Positions 32,800 to 42,222 of a stretch of DNA of 64,000 bases are shown piece by piece. The notes under the pieces were generated by a model. The model was not told the DNA's origin. It saw only the letters and a list, made by a program, of their open reading frames with translations, and did no database searches. The stretch comes from DATMAM01 sp035559995. GTDB taxonomy: Bacteria; Desulfobacterota; Binatia; UBA9968. Location of the stretch: assembly GCA_035559995.1 (NCBI GenBank), contig DATMAM010000061.1:12831-76830 (forward strand), given 5' to 3'. The position numbers were made by a program, and so were the translations under genes. Numbering within the stretch: the stretch's first letter is position 1; every line of letters starts with the position of its first letter.

Positions 32800-34326
32800 A
32801 TGATCAAGCATGACTTTTCTCTCACGAGGCGAGATTTTATCCGCCAGGTGCTGGCTAGCGCCGCCGGCCTCGGAGCGGCGAGCCGGCTCGGCTGGGCGGC
32901 GGCGCCGCGCGATCGGCTCGTCGTCGCGATGAGCATCGGCGTGGAGAGCCTTCATCCCTATTCCCAAAGCAGCTCGCCCATCTACGGGCTTTGGGGACAC
33001 ATCATGGAGCAGCTCGTGGACACCGACTACGACAAGCGCGGCCACTACGGCGAGCTTGCCGAATCCTGGAAAGCGCAGGGAACGGAGTGGACCTTCAAGC
33101 TGCGCAAGGGGATCTCGTTTCACGACGGCTCTCCTTTCACGGCCAAGGACGTCGCTTATTCCTACGAAAGAATCCTCAAGGACCCCAAGAGCATGCAGGC
33201 GCCGAACCTGAGGGACATCGTGAACATGAAGGTCCCGGACGATCACACGATCACGCTGGTCACGAAGACCCCCAAGGCCGCGCTGCTGACGCTGCTGAGA
33301 AATCGCCTCATCTTGAGCCAAAAAGCGGCCGAGCGCCTGGGAGACAAGGTCGACGAGCAGGCGATCGGCACCGGCCCGTACCGCTTCGCCGGCTGGGAGC
33401 GCGGCAGCCACTTCACCATGGTGCGAAACGACAAGTACTGGGGCAAGCGCGCGCACATCAGGGAAGTCGTCTGGCGGCCGATCAAGGAAGACGCGGCGCG
33501 CATGGCGGCTCTGGAGGCCGGGCAGGCCGACCTCATCAACAACGTCCCGCCGCACGAGGTGCCGCGTCTGAAAAATCACCCGCGCATTCGCGTCGAAGTG
33601 GTTCGCGGCATGCGCATTATTTTTATCGCGCTCAACCCGAGCCACAAGCCTTTCGACGACAAGCGCGTGCGGCAGGCTTTCAACTACGCCGTGGACCAGG
33701 AGTCCATCATCAAGCACATCCACGAGGGTCAAGCCTTTCCGCTGAAAGGGCTCGTCGGCCCGCAAATGCCCGGCTACGATCCGAACCTGCAAAACTATCC
33801 CTACGATCCGGAGCGCGCCAAGAAGCTTCTGGCCGAAGCCGGCTTTCCCAGCGGCCTGGCGCTCGATTTTTATGCGCCTTCGGGCCGCTACCCCAAAGAC
33901 CGCGAAACCGCGCAGGCGATCGTAAGCCAGATGGCCAAGGCGGGAATCAAGCTCAACTTGAAGACGCCGGAGTGGGCCGTTTTCGAAGAGGAGTACAACG
34001 CGGGCAAGTACGGCATGTACATGATCGGCCGCGGCTCGGTCGACGACCTGGAAGCTTTTTTCATCCGTTATTTTCGCTCCGGCAGGAGCAAGCGGCTGGC
34101 CTACAACAACCCGGAATTTGACAAACTGTTCGACCAGCAAAGCGCCGAGTTCGACGCCGAGAAGCGCGAGGCGCTGTTGCGCAAAATGGTGCGCATCCTG
34201 GACGAGGACTGCCCGACGGTCCCGCTCTACAATACGGGCGACGCCTACGCGCTGCGCCGGGACCTGATCTGGACGCCGCGGCCGGATGAAAAGATCCCGG
34301 TCGCCGACGCGAGATTCAAAACTTAA
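32800..34326 (+). CDS. Peptide/nickel-type ABC substrate-binding protein (SBP_bac_5), Tat-type signal
   Basis: Start at 32800 behind GGAG. The 508-residue protein begins LTRRDFIRQVLASAAGLGAA, a Tat-like signal. Family blocks follow: LAESWKAQGTEWTFKLRKGISFHDGSPFTAKDVAYSYERIL, GTGPYRFAGWERG, DLINNVPPHEV, DKRVRQAFNYAVDQESI, YNAGKYGMYMIGRGSVDDLEAFF. It would bind an oligopeptide-like ligand in the periplasm for the DppBC-type permease encoded at 35696-37527. A paralogue is at 42778. Confidence 0.93.
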   Translation: MIKHDFSLTRRDFIRQVLASAAGLGAASRLGWAAAPRDRLVVAMSIGVESLHPYSQSSSPIYGLWGHIMEQLVDTDYDKRGHYGELAESWKAQGTEWTFKLRKGISFHDGSPFTAKDVAYSYERILKDPKSMQAPNLRDIVNMKVPDDHTITLVTKTPKAALLTLLRNRLILSQKAAERLGDKVDEQAIGTGPYRFAGWERGSHFTMVRNDKYWGKRAHIREVVWRPIKEDAARMAALEAGQADLINNVPPHEVPRLKNHPRIRVEVVRGMRIIFIALNPSHKPFDDKRVRQAFNYAVDQESIIKHIHEGQAFPLKGLVGPQMPGYDPNLQNYPYDPERAKKLLAEAGFPSGLALDFYAPSGRYPKDRETAQAIVSQMAKAGIKLNLKTPEWAVFEEEYNAGKYGMYMIGRGSVDDLEAFFIRYFRSGRSKRLAYNNPEFDKLFDQQSAEFDAEKREALLRKMVRILDEDCPTVPLYNTGDAYALRRDLIWTPRPDEKIPVADARFKT

Positions 34327-34349
34327 GCGCGCGCGTGTCGGAAGCGGTC

Positions 34350-35633
34350 ATGGACAAGCGCGAGATCATCGACAAGCACCGGCGATATCTCTTCTCCTGC
34401 GTGGCCAACTACTACGACGAGCCGCTAGTCGTCGACCACGCCCAGGGGAGCTACGTCTACGACATCGAAGGGAAAGAGTACCTCGACTTTTTCGGCGGCA
34501 TCGTCACGATCAGCGTCGGCCACTGCAACGAAAAGGTAACCGCAGCGATCGAGAACCAGATCCACAAGCTGCAGCACATCTCGACGCTCTATCCGACCGC
34601 AGCGCACGTCGCGCTGGCGGAAAAACTCGCCGCGATCACTCCGGGACGGCTGCAAAAATCGTTCTTTACCAACAGCGGCACCGAAGCCAACGAAACCGCG
34701 GTTCTCCTGGCCGAGCTCTACACGAAGTGCCAGGACGTGATCGCGCTCCGCCACGGCTACAGCGGCCGATCGCACCTGGCGATGAGCTTGACCGCGCACG
34801 CTTCGTGGCGGCTCAACCCGACTCCCGCGGCCGGAATCCATCACGTCGCCAACGCCTACTGTTACCGCTGCCCCTTCGGGCTCACCTATCCGAGCTGCGA
34901 TTTAAGATGCGCCAGGGACGTCGAAGAGGCGATCCAAACGACGACCTCCGGCCGGCTGGCGGCGTTTTTGGCCGAGCCCATTCAGGGAATCGGCGGCTTT
35001 ATCACGCCTCCCAGGGAATATTTTCGGGAAGTGGTCGCGATCGTGCGCAAATACGGCGGCCTTTTCATCTGCGACGAGGTGCAGACGGCCTGGGGGCGGA
35101 CGGGCGGAAAAATGTTCGGCATCGAGCACTGGGGCGTCGAGCCCGACATCATGACCTTCGCCAAAGGCATGGCCAACGGGGTTCCCATCGGCGCCACCAT
35201 CGCGACCCCGGAAGTCGCCGACAGCATCAAGGGATTATCGATCTCCACCTTCGGCGGCAATCCTGTCACCGCCGCGGCGGCGCGGGCGACCATCGAGGTC
35301 ATCGAAGAGGAAGACCTCGTCGAGAACGCCCGGGTGATGGGGGAGAGGTTGCGCGCGGGCCTGGAGGCCTTGCAGCAGAAGTATCCGGTCATCGGCGACG
35401 TGCGCGGCATGGGGCTCATGCAGGCGCTCGAGCTCGTGGGCGAGAACAAAAAGCCCGAGCCCGAGGCCGTGCGCCGGCTCTTCGAGCAAACCAAGCGAAA
35501 CGGCCTTCTCATCGGCAAAGGCGGGCTCATGGGAAACGTGATCCGCATCACGCCGCCGCTCAATGTAACCAAGGAGCAGGTCGACGACGCGCTGAAAAAG
35601 CTCGATCGATCGTTTGCCCAGCTGGGGCTGTAG
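34350..35633 (+). CDS. Class III PLP aminotransferase (alanine-glyoxylate aminotransferase 2-like)
   Basis: A 427-residue enzyme; ATG at 34350 chosen over a GTG at 34335. Motifs: DIEGKEYLDFFGGIVTISVGHC, NSGTEANETAVLLAELYT, LICDEVQTAWGRTG and the PLP lysine in IMTFAKGMANGVPIGA. These fit omega-amino/AGT2-like or 2,2-dialkylglycine-type transaminases. It would move amino groups between an amino acid and a keto acid in the cytoplasm, fitting a locus for amino-acid derivative uptake and breakdown. Lies between the binding protein and permease genes. Confidence 0.92.
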   Translation: MDKREIIDKHRRYLFSCVANYYDEPLVVDHAQGSYVYDIEGKEYLDFFGGIVTISVGHCNEKVTAAIENQIHKLQHISTLYPTAAHVALAEKLAAITPGRLQKSFFTNSGTEANETAVLLAELYTKCQDVIALRHGYSGRSHLAMSLTAHASWRLNPTPAAGIHHVANAYCYRCPFGLTYPSCDLRCARDVEEAIQTTTSGRLAAFLAEPIQGIGGFITPPREYFREVVAIVRKYGGLFICDEVQTAWGRTGGKMFGIEHWGVEPDIMTFAKGMANGVPIGATIATPEVADSIKGLSISTFGGNPVTAAAARATIEVIEEEDLVENARVMGERLRAGLEALQQKYPVIGDVRGMGLMQALELVGENKKPEPEAVRRLFEQTKRNGLLIGKGGLMGNVIRITPPLNVTKEQVDDALKKLDRSFAQLGL

Positions 35634-35695
35634 AGCGGCAATGACCGCGACGGTTCAAGAAATCGCTCCGCCCTCGGCACGCTCATTCCCGGATT

Positions 35696-36688
35696 ATGCT
35701 TAAGCGCCGCGCCATTGGTGCGATTCCCGTTCTTCTCGGGATCTCTTTTCTGGTTTTTCTTCTCATGCACCTGGCGCCGGGAGACCCGGTGAGCCTGCTC
35801 CTGGGCGACAACGCTTCCCAGGAAGATATCGAGCGCACGCGCAGAGAATGGGGGCTCGACCGCCCGCTTCTGGTTCAGTATTTCGATTTCCTTGCCCGCG
35901 CCGCGCAGGGCGACTTCGGGAACTCCTTGAAGTTCGGCGAGCCGGTGACCAAGCTCGTCAAGGAGCGGCTGCCGGCGACCGTAGAGCTCGCGCTGGCGAG
36001 CCTCATCGTCGCGATCGTGATCTCGCTCCCGATCGGCGTTTACTCGGCGATCAAGCACGATTCCATGCTCGACCACGCCGGAACCGCCGTCGCGCTGATC
36101 GGCGTGTCTCTGCCGAACTTTTGGCTCGGCATCATGCTCATCTATTTTTTCGGCGGCCAGTGGAACCTTCTCCCGGTGGCCGGGCGCATCGAATACGGGC
36201 TCCAGGTCCGGTCGATCACGGGTCTTTATCTCGTCGATAGCCTCCTCACCGGCAACATGCCCGCGTTCTGGAGCGCGCTGCAGCATCTGTTGATGCCCGC
36301 GATCACGCTGGGAACCGGGCTGGCGGCGATCGTGACGCGCATCACGCGCTCGAGCGTTCTCGAGGTGATGCGCCAGGATTATATCACGACCGCCCGCGCC
36401 AAAGGGCTGAGCGAAAGGGCCGTCGTCTGGAAGCACACCCTGCGCAACTCCATGATCACGATCATCACGATCCTGGGACTCCAGCTGGGCGCGCTTCTGA
36501 ACGGTTCGGTCATTACGGAAACCGTTTTCTCCTATCCGGGCATCGGCGATCTCCTCATCCAGGCGATAGCGCTGCGCGACTACAAGCTTGCGCAGGGCCT
36601 GATCTTTTTCTTTGCGATCATGTATTTCGCCGTCAACCTTTTCGTCGACGTTCTCTATCGGCTCGTCGATCCCAGGATCAAGCTATGA
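35696..36688 (+). CDS. Peptide-type ABC permease, DppB family
   Basis: A 330-residue inner-membrane permease with six membrane helices starting IGAIPVLLGISFLVFLLMHLAPGDPV. The EAA loop that contacts the ATPase is TTARAKGLSERAVVWKHTLRNSM. Partner of the DppC-type gene, which overlaps its stop by 4 bases. The DppD/DppF ATPases that normally follow are absent here. Confidence 0.94.
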   Translation: MLKRRAIGAIPVLLGISFLVFLLMHLAPGDPVSLLLGDNASQEDIERTRREWGLDRPLLVQYFDFLARAAQGDFGNSLKFGEPVTKLVKERLPATVELALASLIVAIVISLPIGVYSAIKHDSMLDHAGTAVALIGVSLPNFWLGIMLIYFFGGQWNLLPVAGRIEYGLQVRSITGLYLVDSLLTGNMPAFWSALQHLLMPAITLGTGLAAIVTRITRSSVLEVMRQDYITTARAKGLSERAVVWKHTLRNSMITIITILGLQLGALLNGSVITETVFSYPGIGDLLIQAIALRDYKLAQGLIFFFAIMYFAVNLFVDVLYRLVDPRIKL

Positions 36689-37527
36689 GGCGGCGCGTTC
36701 GCCATCTTAAGATCTGGGTGGGCGGCTCCATTTTGCTCCTGCTGGTTGTGTGCGGCGTGAGCGCCCCGTTCCTTGCGCCGTACGACCCCCAGGAGCAGCG
36801 GCTCGAGGACCGCCTTCAACCTCCGGGCTTGAGCGCGCGAAGCGCGCGCCTGCACCTGCTCGGCACCGACAACCTCGGGCGCGATATCCTGAGCCGCATC
36901 CTCTACGGCTCGCGCATTTCGCTCCTGGTCGGCGCCGCCACGGTCATTTTGGCCGGCGTGACCGGGTGCCTTCTGGGAGCGATCGCCGGCTATTTCGGCG
37001 ACTTGACCGACGAGATCATCAACAAGACGACCGAGATCTTTCTTGCGTTTCCGTTTCTGCTGCTGGCGATCGCCTTGATGGCCTTTCTGGGCCAGGGTTT
37101 GCTCAACTTGATTCTCGCGCTGATGCTGAGCCGCTGGGTTCAATATTGCCGCGTCGTGCGGGGAGAAGTTTTGTCCTTGCGCGAGCGCGAGTTCGTGCTC
37201 GCGGTGCGCGCGCTCGGCGGCAGGGACTTTTACGTATTGCTAAAGCACATTTTCCCCAACACCGTCGCGAGCGTGACGGTCGTGGCGACCTTCTCGATGG
37301 CGATCGTGATCATCTCCGAAGCGAGCTTGAGCTTTCTCGGGCTCGGCGTTCCGGCCCACATCCCCACCTGGGGATCGATGCTGAGCGAGGGGCGCGCCTA
37401 CATGTACCGCGCGCCGTGGCTGACGATCGTGCCGGGGCTCGCGATATTCATCACGGTCTTCGGCATTAACCTGCTCGGGGACGGGCTGCGCGACGTCCTG
37501 GACCCGAAGCTCAGGGGACAGCAATAA
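36685..37527 (+). CDS. Peptide-type ABC permease, DppC family
   Basis: A 280-residue permease: N-terminal helix (VGGSILLLLVVCGVSAPFLAPYDP), HLLGTDNLGRDILSRILYGSRISLLVG signature, EAA loop LAVRALGGRDFYVLLKHIFPN, and SFLGLGVPAHIPTWGSML at the end. Forms the channel with DppB. ATG overlaps the dppB-like stop, implying coupled translation. No ATP-binding gene follows, so ATPases must be encoded elsewhere. Confidence 0.94.
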   Translation: MRRRVRHLKIWVGGSILLLLVVCGVSAPFLAPYDPQEQRLEDRLQPPGLSARSARLHLLGTDNLGRDILSRILYGSRISLLVGAATVILAGVTGCLLGAIAGYFGDLTDEIINKTTEIFLAFPFLLLAIALMAFLGQGLLNLILALMLSRWVQYCRVVRGEVLSLREREFVLAVRALGGRDFYVLLKHIFPNTVASVTVVATFSMAIVIISEASLSFLGLGVPAHIPTWGSMLSEGRAYMYRAPWLTIVPGLAIFITVFGINLLGDGLRDVLDPKLRGQQ

Positions 37528-37569
37528 AGCCCCCGGCGCTGGAAAGGGAGCTTTTCAAAGGGGCTTTTT
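37526..37569 (+). terminator. Possible terminator/attenuator before the iron-type binding protein gene
   Basis: AAAGCCCC (37526-37533) can pair with GGGGCTTT (37560-37567), followed by a T5 run (37565-37569) immediately before the ATG at 37570. The 26-base loop is long, and the 3' arm covers the likely ribosome site, so it may terminate the permease transcript or mask translation. Weak evidence. Confidence 0.35.
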
Positions 37570-38574
37570 ATGGGAGGCAAGATCGGGCTTTTCGCGCTCG
37601 CGCTTCTGCTCGCTTCGTTCCGTACGGCGACCGCCAGCACGCCGGAAATCGTCGCCGGGGCCAAGAAGGAACGGCGGCTCGTCGTCTACACCTCGATGAC
37701 GGTCGACCAGATGCAGACGATCCTCAACGCCTTCAAGGCGAAGTACCCTTTTATCGAGCCCACGATGTTGCGCGCGGTGGGCGAGCGGCTGCTCACCAAA
37801 ATCTTGACCGAAGCGCAATCCGGGCGTTACGAATTCGACGTCGTGCAATCCGCCGAGACGCAGGCGTATGCGCTCAAGAAAAACAAGCTCCTGGCGCGCT
37901 ACGCCTCGCCCGAGGCGAAAAATTTTCCCAAGACTTTCGTCGATCCCGACGGTTATTGGGCCGCCGTCTACATCATGCCGAACGTCTTGGGATTTAACTC
38001 CGGGCTCGTCAGCCGGGCCGAAGTACCCAAAAACGAGCAAGAGCTCCTCGACCCGAAATGGAAAGGCAAGATCGGCATGGACCCGACCAAGCCGGAGTGG
38101 TTTGCGTGGATGCTGAACCGCATGGGACGCGAGAAAGGGATGGCCTATATGCGGCGGCTGGCGGGCCAGGAGATCCGGCTCCATACCGGCCTTTCCCTGC
38201 TCACCAACCTCCTTGCGGCCGGCGAGTTCCCGCTCGCTCTCAACACCTATCTCCACACCGTCGAGGAAGTGAAGAAAAAAGGCGGCCCCGTGGACTGGGT
38301 CGCCTTTGATCCCGTGTTCACGAAGTTTCAACCGATCGAGATGGGAGCGAAGGCGCCCCATCCCAACGCCGCCAAACTCTTTATCGATTTTGTCCTCTCT
38401 CTGGAGGGGCAAAAGATCATCGCCTCGTTCTCGCGCATCCCCACGCGCCCCGGCGTGCCCGTGAACATTCCCGGCCTGGAGAAGCTCAACTTCGTCGTCG
38501 ACGACCTGAACGCCGCGGAAGATTTCAACAAAAACTACGAGCTTTTCCGCGCGCTATTCGTCGAGCGAAAGTAG
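37570..38574 (+). CDS. Periplasmic solute-binding protein, Fe(III)/AfuA-like (type II fold)
   Basis: A 334-residue protein with a signal peptide (GLFALALLLASFRTATAS). The ABC family-1/6 binding fold is recognised from RRLVVYTSMTVDQMQTILNAFKAKYPFIEPTMLRAVGERLLTKILTEAQSGRYEFDVV and LAAGEFPLALNTYLHTVEE. Such proteins bind ferric ion, phosphonate or small organic anions. No cognate permease or ATPase adjoins. Ligand tyrosines typical of iron sites are not clear, so the ligand is open. Confidence 0.85.
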   Translation: MGGKIGLFALALLLASFRTATASTPEIVAGAKKERRLVVYTSMTVDQMQTILNAFKAKYPFIEPTMLRAVGERLLTKILTEAQSGRYEFDVVQSAETQAYALKKNKLLARYASPEAKNFPKTFVDPDGYWAAVYIMPNVLGFNSGLVSRAEVPKNEQELLDPKWKGKIGMDPTKPEWFAWMLNRMGREKGMAYMRRLAGQEIRLHTGLSLLTNLLAAGEFPLALNTYLHTVEEVKKKGGPVDWVAFDPVFTKFQPIEMGAKAPHPNAAKLFIDFVLSLEGQKIIASFSRIPTRPGVPVNIPGLEKLNFVVDDLNAAEDFNKNYELFRALFVERK

Positions 38575-38589
38575 CCTGACGGAAAAGCC

Positions 38590-39417
38590 ATGCGCCCAAC
38601 CTTCGAGCTGCCCAACAATGCCAAGATCGCGATGAGCGTCTTTGTCGCCTTCGAGGCTTTCATCAGGCATTCGCAATACCGCCGCAGCGGCGAAAGGCCC
38701 GATCCTGCTTCGCTCGCGTTCGGCGAGTTCGGCGCGCGCGTCGGCATCTGGCGAATCATGGACCTGCTCAACAAGTACGGCGTCAAGGGAACGATCGACA
38801 CCAACGGCCTCGTGGCCCAGCAGTGCCCCCAGGCCGTACGGGAACTCGATCAGTCAGGACACGAGATCGTAGGCCACGGCTGGGCCAACGACCTCTACCT
38901 CGACGCCGTCGAGCCGGAAAAAGAGCGCCAAATCATCAGCGACACGCTGCGCACGCTCGCTTCCGTCACCGGGAAGCGCCCCGGAGGATGGGTCAGTCCC
39001 GGCCACAGAATCACCGAGCGGACGTTCGAGTTTCTCGTCGAGGAAGGAGTGTTCTGGAACGGGGATCTTCCGATCGACGAGGTCCCGCACCACCGGGAAA
39101 TCGGCGGCAAGCGCCTCGTCATCATGCCGCGTCTGGATTACGCCAACGATCATTCGCTGGTCTTCGCGCCCAAAAATCCCCCGGACGTTTACTTCGAAGC
39201 GTTCAAGGCAGCGTTCGATTGTCTGTACGCGGAGGGAGAGGCCGGCAGGCCCAAGCTCGTGGACTGCCTCGTCCACGCGCATATCGGCGGGCGATTTCCC
39301 ATGGCGGCCGTTTTCGAACGCTGCCTCCGCTACGCGAAAGGTTTTAGCGGCGTGTGGTTCTGCACCAAAGGCGAGATCGCGAAGTGGTATCTCGAACGCT
39401 ACGTAACCCAACCATGA
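38590..39417 (+). CDS. Polysaccharide-deacetylase-fold (NodB/PuuE-like) hydrolase
   Basis: A 275-residue cytoplasmic protein of the polysaccharide deacetylase superfamily, nearer the allantoinase/peptidoglycan-deacetylase-like PuuE group. Visible are KIAMSVFVAFEAF, RVGIWRIMDLLNKYGVKGTIDTNG, HEIVGHGWANDLYLD (metal-site histidine region) and RPGGWVSPGHRITERTFEFL. It would hydrolyse a C-N bond of an amide or ureide. A second, distinct copy is at 46614. Lies between the binding protein and an alpha/beta hydrolase, gaps of 15 and 12 bases. Confidence 0.88.
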   Translation: MRPTFELPNNAKIAMSVFVAFEAFIRHSQYRRSGERPDPASLAFGEFGARVGIWRIMDLLNKYGVKGTIDTNGLVAQQCPQAVRELDQSGHEIVGHGWANDLYLDAVEPEKERQIISDTLRTLASVTGKRPGGWVSPGHRITERTFEFLVEEGVFWNGDLPIDEVPHHREIGGKRLVIMPRLDYANDHSLVFAPKNPPDVYFEAFKAAFDCLYAEGEAGRPKLVDCLVHAHIGGRFPMAAVFERCLRYAKGFSGVWFCTKGEIAKWYLERYVTQP

Positions 39418-39429
39418 GAGGAGAACCGT

Positions 39430-40614
39430 ATGGCAACGGCGGCCGCGTTTATCGAAAAATATCTCGACGCTCTCGACTCGCGCGAGCTTTTGTTGAAACT
39501 CACGTGGGACGAGTGGCTTTCGGTTGAAGCGCCCTACCCCCACGTGAACTTTTCGACCGCGGAGGCGACCGTGCGTTTTCACCGCAACGGCTACGACTGG
39601 GACATGCACGGCACGCTCTACGCGCCGGAAAAGGAGATCCGAGCCGACCGCGCTTTTGTCCTGTTTCACGGCGGCGCCGGCAGCGAGCGCGTGTTCGACC
39701 GGACTCCCGACGGCAGGCCGGGGCTCGCGCGCGTGCTTGCGGCGCAGGGACTGAAGGCGCTCGCGCTCACCTATCCCGGCCATTACCCGCCCGGCGGCGT
39801 CTGGAAAGTTCCGCCGGAGGAGCGAAACCCCGTCTACCTCATGGACCGAGAGCTCTCCGTCGAGGAGATCCTCGACCGCAACTTGAAATGCACGTTCAAC
39901 ACGATCCTTCAGGGAGCCGGGCTCTTGACCGATGAGCATCTCGCCGGCCGCGAGGTCATCGCCTTCGGCCACTCCACGGGCGGCCCGATGGCGGCGCATT
40001 TAACGCGCTTCTCGAACAAAACGAAGGTTGTCGGCCTTGTCGGCTTCGGAAGCGGCGGCCCCGACGGCTGGCGCAAGGAATGGCGCGACAAAACCGGCGC
40101 CGAGCGATACCGGGAAATCCCGCTCGAGAAGGTCTCGCGTCGCTCCCCGGATACCTTTCGCGAATCGGGCTATGAGGACCCGCCGGAGCTTACGCCCTGG
40201 GGTGGCGCGGAAGACTATATCCGTTTGATGAAAGATCTCCGCTCGCAAATGAAAACCAGCCTGTGTGACAACCAGCATAACGCGGCCGTCGGCATCCTCG
40301 AGGAATATCCCAAGAGAACCGGCCTGCCGCGCGCGGAATACTTCGACCATCTCCAGGATCCCGATCCCGACTGGCTAAAGACGATCCGTGTCCTTCTCCT
40401 CGTCGGCGAAAATGACAAAGGCCACTGGATCAACGGGAAAAATATCGAAGACAAGCGCGAGATGTTCATGGGCGCCAAGTACGCCGAGCGCACCCGCGGC
40501 GCGCACGTGGTGCTGATCCCGAAGTACGGCCATGTCGGCTACGCCGAGCTTTACAACGAGAAGATCGTCTATCTCTGGCTCTGGGCGCTGAAGTCCGGTT
40601 ACTTCGACGGCTAA
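39430..40614 (+). CDS. Alpha/beta hydrolase (serine)
   Basis: A 394-residue protein. Oxyanion strand VLFHGGAGSERVFD, nucleophile elbow IAFGHSTGGPMAAHL (Ser in G-H-S-T-G), acid region IRVLLLVGENDKGHWINGKN and a C-terminal KYGHVGYAEL with candidate catalytic histidine. About 60 extra N-terminal residues with KLTWDEWLSVEAPYPHVNFSTAEATVRFHRNGYDW precede the fold. Substrate unknown; an ester or amide from the same pathway as the adjacent deacetylase is likely. AGGAG upstream of the ATG. Confidence 0.85.
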   Translation: MATAAAFIEKYLDALDSRELLLKLTWDEWLSVEAPYPHVNFSTAEATVRFHRNGYDWDMHGTLYAPEKEIRADRAFVLFHGGAGSERVFDRTPDGRPGLARVLAAQGLKALALTYPGHYPPGGVWKVPPEERNPVYLMDRELSVEEILDRNLKCTFNTILQGAGLLTDEHLAGREVIAFGHSTGGPMAAHLTRFSNKTKVVGLVGFGSGGPDGWRKEWRDKTGAERYREIPLEKVSRRSPDTFRESGYEDPPELTPWGGAEDYIRLMKDLRSQMKTSLCDNQHNAAVGILEEYPKRTGLPRAEYFDHLQDPDPDWLKTIRVLLLVGENDKGHWINGKNIEDKREMFMGAKYAERTRGAHVVLIPKYGHVGYAELYNEKIVYLWLWALKSGYFDG

Positions 40615-40665
40615 GCCCGCGGCTTCCACACTTGAGTTTGCCGGCGCGGCGGCCCGGTCGGCCCG

Positions 40666-40911
40666 CTAATCGAAATCGAAGATCTCGCGCAGAAAAGATT
40701 TGCGCCGCCCGTGTTTGGGCCGGTCGCGATCGCTGGCGCGCGCCCAATCCCGCGCGCGGCCAAGGACCGGGGCGTCCGGCGCGGCGCGCTCGAGAATCTT
40801 GTCGAGCTCGCCGCGGTCGAGCCAAACGCCGCGACACCGGGGACAGTAATCGATTTCAACTCCGTGGCGATCGGTCAGCAGCAGGTCGATTGCGCAGTTC
40901 GGACACTTCAT
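40666..40911 (-). CDS. TFIIB-type zinc-ribbon protein
   Basis: An 81-residue protein starting MKCPNCAIDLLLTDRHGVEIDYCPRCRGVWLDRGELDKIL, the zf-TFIIB (COG3809) layout with two CxxC zinc pairs. The C-terminus is Arg/Asp-rich (ASDRDRPKHGRRKSFLREIFDFD). Function of this widespread small family is unknown. A longer relative is at 51152. Same strand as terC, 25 bases downstream of it. Confidence 0.9.
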   Translation of the reverse strand: MKCPNCAIDLLLTDRHGVEIDYCPRCRGVWLDRGELDKILERAAPDAPVLGRARDWARASDRDRPKHGRRKSFLREIFDFD

Positions 40912-40936
40912 CGTCGCACCTCGTCTGGAAACTGCC

Positions 40937-42208
40937 TCAGAAGGCCTTGCCGTGCTCGCGCAAGATCCGCTTCGCTTCGTGGGCGGAATCGAGCGCGTTC
41001 TGATAGCGGTCCTCTCGCCAGTGCTCCCGCGCTTGCTTGAGCATGAGATCGACGTCGCGCCTCACAGCGGCCGCGGCAGGGCTGGCATCCCGGCTTTCGG
41101 CCGCGCGCTCCAATTCCGCCAGCCGGATCGCGGTAAGCGCCGCCTGCGAAGACGGGCCGCTGCGGATGGAAACGCACTTGACCGTGAGCAAGGTCGCCGC
41201 CACGACGAGGCCGGCGACCAGGCCCGCCGGCCAGCCCCAACGCGCTCGGCTGACCCGCGCTTCGACGGCGAGCGGCTCTCGTTGCGCCCTCGCCTGCCGC
41301 GCCGGCCGGACGATCGAGGCGAGCACGGAACCGCCCAGGATCGAAGCGACGACCGCGAGCGAAACCGCGATCGGGATCTGATAGAGATCGACAACCACCA
41401 TCTTGACGCCGACGAAGCAGAGGACGAGCGCGAGGCCGACTTTCAGATAGCGAAACATCTCGAGCACCCCGGCCAGCAGAAAATAAAGCGCGCGCAGCCC
41501 CAGAATCGCGAACACGTTCGAGGTGTAAACGATAAAGGGATCGCGCGTGATCGCAAAAATGGCCGGAATCGAATCGACGGCAAAGATGAGATCGGTGGTC
41601 TCGATCACCACCAGCACGAGCAGCAGCGGGGTCGCCCAGATCTTCCCGTCCCGGCGGACAAAAAAGCGCTGCCCTTCGTAGCCGCTCGTGATCGGCAGCA
41701 GCCGGCGCATCAGGCGCACCGCGGGATTCTTCGCGGGCTCGACCTTGCGATCCCCGTGGAGCAGCATCTTGACACCGGTAAGGACGAGAAACCCGCCAAA
41801 GACATAGATCATCCAGTGAAACTTCTCGAGCAGCGCCGCGCCGGCGGCAATGAAAATCGCGCGCATGATCAGCGCGCCGAGAATGCCCCAGAACAGCGTG
41901 CGATGCTGGTACTCGGGCGGGGTCGCAAAATAGTGAAAGATCATCAAGAAGACGAAGAGATTGTCGACGCTCAGCGACTTTTCGATGATGTAGCCGGTAA
42001 GAAATTCAAGCGCCGGCTCGCGCCCCCAGAGAACGAAGATCCCCGAGTTGAAGGCGAGCGCCAGAACAATCCAGACGGCGCTCCAGAGCGCCGCCTCGCG
42101 TATCGAGACCGTGTGCGCTTTCCGATGGAGAACGCCGAGATCCAGCGCCAGCATGGCCAGGACAAAAAGGTTAAACCCTACCCACAGAACGAGTCGTTCC
42201 GAATCCAT
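40937..42208 (-). CDS. TerC/Alx-family membrane protein with C-terminal extension
   Basis: A 423-residue protein. The TerC core (~residues 1-310) has about eight helices, including the conserved acidic motifs IIEKSLSVDNLFVFLMIF and VVIETTDLIFAVDSIPAIFAITRDPFIVYTSNVFAILGLRALYFLL. TerC/Alx proteins export manganese or act on metalation of secreted enzymes. An added region contains one more helix (WPAGLVAGLVVAATLLTV) and a soluble helical tail (LMLKQAREHWREDRYQNALDSAHEAKRIL) of TPR-like look. GGAG precedes the ATG. No yybP-ykoY manganese riboswitch was recognised upstream. Confidence 0.9.
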   Translation of the reverse strand: MDSERLVLWVGFNLFVLAMLALDLGVLHRKAHTVSIREAALWSAVWIVLALAFNSGIFVLWGREPALEFLTGYIIEKSLSVDNLFVFLMIFHYFATPPEYQHRTLFWGILGALIMRAIFIAAGAALLEKFHWMIYVFGGFLVLTGVKMLLHGDRKVEPAKNPAVRLMRRLLPITSGYEGQRFFVRRDGKIWATPLLLVLVVIETTDLIFAVDSIPAIFAITRDPFIVYTSNVFAILGLRALYFLLAGVLEMFRYLKVGLALVLCFVGVKMVVVDLYQIPIAVSLAVVASILGGSVLASIVRPARQARAQREPLAVEARVSRARWGWPAGLVAGLVVAATLLTVKCVSIRSGPSSQAALTAIRLAELERAAESRDASPAAAAVRRDVDLMLKQAREHWREDRYQNALDSAHEAKRILREHGKAF

Positions 42209-42222
42209 AGTGTCTCCACGAC

